NCBI GenBank assembly: GCA_002118135.1
Contig: BDIU01000511.1
Coordinates: forward strand, 1 to 64,000
Source: Trebouxia sp. TZW2008
Taxonomy: Eukaryota; Chlorophyta; Trebouxiophyceae; Trebouxiales; Trebouxiaceae
Reading direction: 5' to 3'
DNA: 64,000 bases
Made by a program: the position numbers and the translations under genes. The first letter of the stretch is position 1, and every line of letters begins with the position of its first letter. The notes beneath the pieces are model-generated. The model saw only the letters and a program-made list of their open reading frames with translations, was not told the origin of the DNA and did no database searches. Of the stretch, positions 58,632 through 64,000 are shown in pieces.

Positions 58632-60163
58632 ATGCAGCAGCCTCTGAACCTTGCTGAGCGTGTGCGAATGCTCAACGCTGCGCCAAGCTCGACCCACTGC
58701 TCGATCAGTCAGCAGTTGGTTGCAACGTGCCACTTGCACCCTCGTATTTTCAAGCCTTCACACAGGGGATCCTTGCACCTCAGCAGCGCCCGCTCTGCTA
58801 GGCAAGCAGTATTAGCAGCAGCAGCAGTCCAGCATCGCGGCAAGAGTGCTGGCTTGCCCAAAGTAGACTGGACACGCTATCACCTACAAGTCCTCTTTGT
58901 TGACAAGTGAGCGGCTGACCTAGCTGAAGCAGATCATGTCATGTCCACGCCCTTACTGTTGTGCGCTCCTGACATGTCTTGATGTTGCAGCACAGACACA
59001 GTGCGGGCACGAGTGGCAGCAGGCTTGTTTGAACGCATAGCAGAATGGAATGGATTTGGCAGAGCTCTGTACCCTTGGTCTTGTGGCCTCAATGCTGCAA
59101 AGTCCAAACCAGCTGACTTATCTACAACTGCATCTCTTTTCAGCCAAGCCAGCTTTCTTGGCATCAGGGCAAAGCTATTTGCTGCCCCTCCAGAGCAGCT
59201 GACCCTCCAGGATTTGGACAGGTATCAGCACCTGCTCACAATTGCCTGCACAGCAGCTGGCTGTTTGTACAGAAGTGGTTCCTGCATGTTCACTGCACAG
59301 CAATTGTCTGCACAGCAATATGCAATGTTGCCCAAGGCAGGTCAGTTGCCAGTTTGTTTGTTGAAAGCAAGCTCAAATTCTGACCAGCAACTAGTCTTGA
59401 ATGAGTTGTATTATTCTCACTGCCTAGACTGCCAAATGTTGTGACAAAGCTGGTGCCATTTAGCATGTTTGTGTGCTCATAGGCATGATGTCATTGCTGC
59501 TTTGGATGCTGGCATCAAGGACGGCATCCTCAGAATGGTCCAGCCAGAATGGCATGCATACTATGATGCAAAAGTTTGCGTCTTGGACCAATTCTCTGGC
59601 TATATGGGAGAGGACATACTGAAGAAGGGAGGTTCAGCACTTTTGGAGTCAGAGTTGAGTGAAATAATCAGACCTGCAGTTAGTGAGGGCAGTGCAAGAC
59701 CAGATGTTCTACGTCCTTCGCTTCACAAAGGTATCAGCCCCAAGAAGTCAGTATGTTTGCTTTGCCTGCTGGGGCTTCGCTTGGCATGCATGCATCTTTC
59801 ACACTGAGTCGGATCACAAGAATAAATGCAATGGGTATGTCTAGACCCAGAAGTGTGTTCCAAAGGCTTGAAGAGCGCACATGCATGTATTGGTTGCAAA
59901 TCAGGCCTACTTGGTCGGTGAGGCTTGGTCCAACATGCTGACTAGCATTCTACTATTCCTCGGCAGACCTAGTCGGCTTGATGGTGGCTAGCTTATTCTA
60001 TAGCCCTCTGTGTCAGTTGAGTCACAGCAAAAGCAAAGCATCTGCTGCAGGCGCTGAAGAGTGGAACCCCATGGTACAAGCTATCATCATCAGCTGCGCT
60101 GGGCTGGTGCAGTATCTTATTGATGCCTATCCCCCAGACTTGCCTCACTATGACCCCCAATGA
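58632..60163 (+). CDS. LMW-PTP-like protein lacking the catalytic cysteine
   Basis: Exons: 58632-58906, 58991-59221, 59483-59730 and 59967-60163 (stop TGA). All phases close; 316 residues. An N-terminal Arg/Ser-rich stretch (ARSARQAVLAAAAVQHRGKS) could be an organelle transit peptide. The core begins YHLQVLFVDNTDTVRARVAA, followed by GLFERIAEWNG. This aligns without gaps with the low-molecular-weight phosphotyrosine phosphatase P-loop, V-C-x5-R-S, in the plant-type family. Here the nucleophilic Cys is Asp91 and the following Ser is Ala98, while the Arg (97) is kept. The later segment VCVLDQFSGY resembles the family's D-L-(I/V)-L-(A/V)-MD strand, and the C-terminal helix (ISCAGLVQYLIDAYPP) matches the family's end. 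Probably a pseudophosphatase or binding protein. Family assignment is moderately sure. Confidence 0.65.
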
Positions 60164-61032
60164 CCTCAGCCAAGAGTTTTGCTACACTGTCTGTGCTATC
60201 ATCAGTCTGTCAGACCTGGATTTTCAATGTATGAGGCCAGCAGTCAAGTGTACATCAATGGTTGATACAAAGTAATCTTGCTCTGTAGAATTGCACTGTA
60301 TTTTGTTGTGTTGTATCTGTGAAAGCTCTGATCACCATCCCCGCACCTTGACATTTAAAGTCTGCTTTGGGTGGGGTTGAGTTCAAGCGACACCAATGCA
60401 TGCTTGTCAATATATATATATTTGCATGTCTGACCACTAACCATTAGGTAATTACAGTGTTTTACAGTGTCATGTCATGATTATGTGAGGGTGACCCTGT
60501 GAATAAGCAGGGAGCGCATGACTAAAACACTGCAGTCACTAATGCCAGGTCTAATTGTTTAAACACCACGTGTCTGTTAGCCCTATCCTACCTTCATAGG
60601 CCCATCATTCTTATTTTTAACCTGATTAAAAACACAAGTTAGTGCCAGTACTGTTTTTTGTAATGCTCACACCCCTATATACTTTTCTAAGTAATTTAAT
60701 AATAATACAGTACTTAAGGCAGTAGTAGAGCCCGTAACGCACCACCTTCACACCTTCACAACACTTTCTTGACAGAATCCAAGGTATTTCAGAATTCTTG
60801 GTTTCTGGAGGAATGTCTGTGTGAAGCTGCTGAGGTGTGAAGGTGGACAGAACCCTGTAGATTCCTGTAGAACACACACACACCCGGTGCTTTCCCCAGG
60901 AGTCTGCTGCAGTTACACGTGAACAAAATACCAAGTTCGAACTCAGACGGCAGGATAATTCCTGGGTGGTGGCGTGCGACGCTACTTCACAGAGATCATA
61001 TCCTGCCGACCCACGACCTCGGCTTCAACGGC
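60164..61032. other. Intergenic region
   Basis: No supported gene. AT-rich segments at 60400-60740, including a short (TA)n at 60412-60421. A plus frame from 60919 runs antisense to the relic described next and is treated as its shadow. Confidence 0.4.
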
Positions 61033-61740
61033 TTACGCCAAGCTTACGATGTTCTGCATGTAGGCTTGTTCTGTTTCTTTGACCTTGGAACGGCCCTGCA
61101 TGCAGCGAAGCTTCTTGAACTGCGCGAAAGACTGTCTGACATTTACTCCTGGGTTTTTTCGCCCAGCTTCCAGATGACGAGCTCGCTCTGCTTGGAGAAC
61201 TTGTGCCCCTCTCTCCGCAGTTGTTTCCTTGCGGTCATAACTGTTTCGTTCGCAGAAGCCAGTCCAGCTTTTGCGGAAGACGTCAAACGTCCCTTCTTGT
61301 GTTTGGCTTCATTTGTTCATAATGTTGGCGAACGGTGCTTGCGTGGACTTCCTGCGGCGAAGTGTTTTGAAAACAAGCAAACCTGTCAGCATCCGCATCC
61401 TTGTATCTGTTTTCGAAAGCCAACAAATCGGTTTCAAAGTCACGATGTTGCTGTGACGCTTCTTGATGATCCATCTCGGTAAGAGAGAGAAGAAGCCAAG
61501 CACTGCAGCACTCGAGCAAATTAAGCAGTGAACAAGTTGAATGTGTGTTATACTTCAAACGAAAGTAACTTACATGTGCAAGCTGCATTGCCTTTAAATG
61601 GCTCAAAAGCTGGCGGAAGCTGCTTTGATGAGTCATAGCACCGAACGGCATTGCGACCACTTTCTGACGGCTCAAAGTCAGCTAAACACATCACTTTCTT
61701 TCTATGCCGATTTGGGTGTCGAAACGACACCCCAGACGGT
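61033..61740 (-). pseudogene. Unrecognised minus-strand coding relic
   Basis: An upstream segment (about 61574-61740: KKVMCLADFEPSESGRNAVR, then AFEPFKGNAACTC) ends at a strong donor (gcacat|gtaagt). It joins an acceptor with a good pyrimidine tract (ctctctcttaccgag) to MDHQEASQQHRDFETDLLAF down to about 61305. There the frame stops; a different frame, open from about 61310 to 61033, continues with coding character (FDVFRKSWTGFCERN, GRKNPGVNVRQSFAQFKKLR). A frameshift is therefore likely. I recognise no family. Position beside transposon relics suggests a mobile-element gene, but this is inference. Confidence 0.35.
61714..61732. other. Perfect short inverted repeat
   Basis: Eight-base arms gggtgtcg and cgacaccc around an aaa spacer, inside the relic's upstream coding segment. 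Possibly chance. Confidence 0.4.
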
Positions 61741-61954
61741 CTCATGCTTATTATCATTTTACATATGCAAATGCTAGCACCCGAAATGTCACAAATTCGG
61801 CTCACAAACATTTTTCGAAACCTTCAGAGCTTTTCAAAGTTTTGGGAAAGTTAGCATTTAGGCTAATAAATGTTAACAAGACAAAAGACCATCCAGCAAG
61901 CCGCTAACTCATATGCAAGACAGCCTTTGCCCACTTGCTAGTCTAAGAGCTTCT

Positions 61955-62003
61955 TGCGAAAGCAGGTGTGCAGTCTTGTTGAAAGCAGGTGTGCAGTCGT
62001 GCG
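61955..62003. repeat. Direct repeat of about 21 bp
   Basis: The sequence gaaagcaggtgtgcagtc occurs twice, about 22 bp apart, near the edge of the mobile-element region. Confidence 0.6.
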
Positions 62004-62404
62004 GGCTTACGCGACAAGACAGATCTTACATAGGTAGAGCTCACAGAAACACATTAGACTCACTATAAGATAGCAGCATTAAGCTGCTGTATAGCACTAT
62101 AAACGGGGACGCTGGTCCTGGTACGCTGCTTTAGTCAACCCTGAAATGACTAATCGTTCATGAATGACTTGACTGAATTGGTCTAAGGTCCTCGCATTTC
62201 AACACAGGCAAGCATTCACTGAACAACTGTACACACAATTTCAGTCAAACACATACCACACTTCTGCTGCCAATAGCATGTACACACAACACCTAGTTCA
62301 GCAAAACAAACAATCAAACACAGAAGGAATGTACGGCTATTGCAGCTAGGTTGATTGCAAAGCCCATATTACAATCAGCGTTGCCACATCAGCAATAACA
62401 CTCT

Positions 62405-62620
62405 ACAAATCTGTCATTACTATGTGGTATCAGCCACCACAAGGCAAATCAGTGATGACATCCTGTCAACACAACAAGGTTTCAGCAACCATAAAAGCAA
62501 TTAGTGATGACACCTAGCATCACAACATGGTTTCAGCAACCATAAAAGCAATCAGTGATGACACTCTAGCATCACAACATGGTTTCAGCAACCATAAAAG
62601 CAATCATGCTCAAAAAGCAT
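62405..62620. repeat. Four-copy tandem repeat of about 55 bp
   Basis: Units contain caacatggtttcagcaacca and taaaagcaatcagtgatgac. The last three are nearly identical and the first is more divergent. It lies directly downstream (minus strand) of the Copia gag fragment. Confidence 0.8.
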
Positions 62621-62697
62621 AACATAAAATGAACAAGAGCTCCCACGAGTTCACCGAAGTATTAATCACGGCACTTCAAATCAAGTGTTGCCGATAC

Positions 62698-63065
62698 TCA
62701 AAAGGCAACTGTACTCCTGCCCTCTTCCACTTGCCTCTTGAAGCACTTTGCCTTAGTATGTCCTCGCTTTCCACAGTAGAAGCACTCTCTGGTGAAACTG
62801 CCTTTCTTCTGTGTTCCAAATACTGGAACAGATCTTTCCTGTTCCACTCTTTCTTTTTCTGCAACGCGCTGCTCGACTTGCAGAAGCTTTGGCAGGACAT
62901 CTTCCAACTTGAGCTCATCAGCAAGAGACATTGTCTCCACAGCTACATTGTAGTCAGACGGCAGTCCATTGAGCACATGCAGAGCTACTTCCGGCTCTTC
63001 AACATTGCTGCCTATTGCCTTGACACATTTCGGCGGCCAGCTGTTCCCGATCTTGATAGTCAGCT
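62698..63065 (-). mobile_element. Copia-type gag fragment with CCHC zinc knuckle
   Basis: The minus frame reads VEEPEVALHVLNGLPSDYNV, then LEDVLPKLLQVEQRVAEKER, then CFYCGKRGHTKAKCFKR and a stop at about 62698. The L-x-x-LP-x-x-Y segment and the CX2CX4HX4C knuckle are typical of Ty1/Copia gag. No protease, integrase or reverse transcriptase follows, so it is a fragment. Its 5' side runs without a stop into recombinase sequence. Confidence 0.75.
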
Positions 63066-63930
63066 GACCGTATGCCAGCATGTGACTTATGTAGCTGTGT
63101 CTCACCAAAGTCAGCGTGCAAGGCTTTCCGAACATTTTTTGCAAGGTACGCCTTGCACGCATGGCAAACGCACTGTGAGTGTACGGCTTTGCACGGTTGC
63201 TTTCGGTGAACAGGTAAGGTCTGGAATTTTTCTCAAGACTAGCTCTGATCTCCCACCGCCCAAAGATTTGGTGTACAGCACTGGATGGTCTCGATCTTGG
63301 GTCTTGAATTCTCTGAGGATCAGGACCCCAGCTGCATTTCGGTCAACTGGGAGCATAATTTCATTGGGGGTCACTTGTTGCAACAACGCCTGCTTAGCAG
63401 CCTTATCATCATCACATTTTCACAGTTGTATTGCACATCATTCCTGAGAGGAGGAATGCATCCACCATAAAAGGACAATAGCAGCCTCTCTTTGCTGCCA
63501 AAGGCAAGCTTCTTTCTCACCATCTGCAGCTCTACATAGCTCACAAAATCTGTTCTCTGTCTCTCAGTTGGCACACTGTCTTTTGCTCTGTCTCTCAACT
63601 GAGCATCTAGTCTTTCATAGTGCTCCAGGTACATAGCATAGCTAGCTTTCTTGATTGCTTTCAGGTTCAGCAGCTTGAATGTTGCAAGTACAGCTACAAT
63701 CATCTCTGAGTGCCAACTTTTGTATAGCTTCTGAAGATCCAGTTTAGCACCTTCTGTGAATGCAGAGTCAGGACTGGTTGAGGTGCTTTGTTCTTGGCTG
63801 CTGTTGCAATGAGGGCCAATCTTTTGGAGTAGCCAATTCTTGTCTCCTCTTCAAGTGATCAGCTCTCAAGATGGCTTGTGTGATTGCATTTACACTGTCA
63901 ATCTTTGTCATGGCAGTCTCTAGCTGCGTG
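63065..63930 (-). pseudogene. Frameshifted tyrosine recombinase
   Basis: Three minus frames together give a tyrosine recombinase. Frame one (63703-63420) has LERLDAQLRDRAK-like helices (YLEHYERLDAQLRDRAKDS), then ERLLLSFYGGCIPPLRNDV with the first catalytic Arg. Frame two (63420-63240) has NEIMLPVDRNAAGVLILREF and the following KT. Frame three (63230-63065) has RPYLFTESNRAKPYT, then TLTLVRHSYISHML with the H/R pair. Two frameshifts separate them (near 63415 and 63240). The terminal Tyr region is replaced by gag sequence. Such recombinases occur in Crypton/DIRS-type elements and in algal virus or virophage genomes; which source applies cannot be told. It probably continues towards 63930 (MTKIDSVNAITQAIL). 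Confidence 0.65.
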
Positions 63931-64000
63931 TGTGAAATTTGTTTAGGTTAGGATCCCAGCTGGACCCTAACAATATCAAAACCATCATACAATCAGCTTT

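Noticed and set aside
61033..61200. Alternative genetic code (TAA/TAG read as Gln), suggested by open sequence continuing past a stop
   Set aside because: Intact genes here (p44, USP, gamma-tubulin) end properly at standard stops and have no internal TAA or TAG.
60919..61482. 187-codon plus frame
   Set aside because: Antisense to a minus relic with better splice signals and composition; no features of its own.
1..64000. tRNA, rRNA, telomeric repeats, organellar or bacterial contamination
   Set aside because: No cloverleaf-like segments, rRNA cores or telomere repeats noticed; dense spliceosomal introns throughout exclude prokaryotic DNA. A dedicated scan was not possible.

Overview
This window is nuclear DNA from an intron-rich eukaryote, most likely a green alga. 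I favour a trebouxiophyte, but that class assignment is inference. Multi-exon genes on both strands have GT/AG and occasional GC/AG splice sites with reading frames that close across introns, and microsatellites are abundant. The gene set is algal in flavour: a Pro/Thr-rich cell-wall protein, a LysM-GH19 chitinase, a plant-type low-molecular-weight phosphatase relative, gamma-tubulin and a TFIIH subunit. I saw no prokaryotic operons, tRNA, rRNA or CRISPR. Exon boundaries were assigned by eye from splice motifs, phase and family similarity. No alignment or RNA evidence was available.

Layout. 0-2.5 kb: 3' end of a Pro/Thr-rich repeat protein (+). 6.3-8.8 kb: secreted LysM-GH19 chitinase (+). 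9.4-18.9 kb: a large multi-LysM, single-pass membrane protein (+), full of duplicated and decayed exons. 20.3-21.6 kb: six-TM Frag1/DRAM/Sfk1-type protein (+). 22.9-28.7 kb: coiled-coil, glutamine-rich protein (+). 30.0-34.2 kb: ankyrin/PH-like protein (+). 35.6-38.7 kb: secreted beta-helix (pectin-lyase fold) protein (+). 40.4-41.9 kb: Cys/His-rich protein (-), divergent from TFIIH p44/SSL1 at 42.4-46.8 kb (+). 47.0-51.0 kb: type II membrane glycosyltransferase of the MGAT4/GT54 type (-), divergent from gamma-tubulin at 51.4-55.6 kb (+). 56.4-58.2 kb: two-domain universal stress protein (-), divergent from a catalytically altered LMW-PTP-like gene at 58.6-60.2 kb (+). 61-64 kb: mobile-element relics on the minus strand, including a frameshifted tyrosine recombinase running into a Copia-type gag fragment.

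Main observation. At least five neighbouring, unrelated genes (LysM membrane protein, ankyrin/PH, GT54, gamma-tubulin, Frag1-like) carry tandem copies of single exons or exon parts, often with their splice site. Beside one intact copy lie one to seven degraded ones. In the LysM gene the exons are all phase 1-1, and a transmembrane exon is repeated seven times at about 147 bp. This looks like a locus-wide or genome-wide habit of local exon duplication that generates modular proteins and leaves many pseudo-exons. The other notable points are three GC-AG introns in gamma-tubulin, the Cys-to-Asp replacement in the phosphatase loop, and the recombinase-gag mosaic.

Functional links: the chitinase and the LysM membrane protein are adjacent and could form a chitin or peptidoglycan degradation/perception locus. 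Three divergent gene pairs share short intergenic regions likely to be bidirectional promoters.
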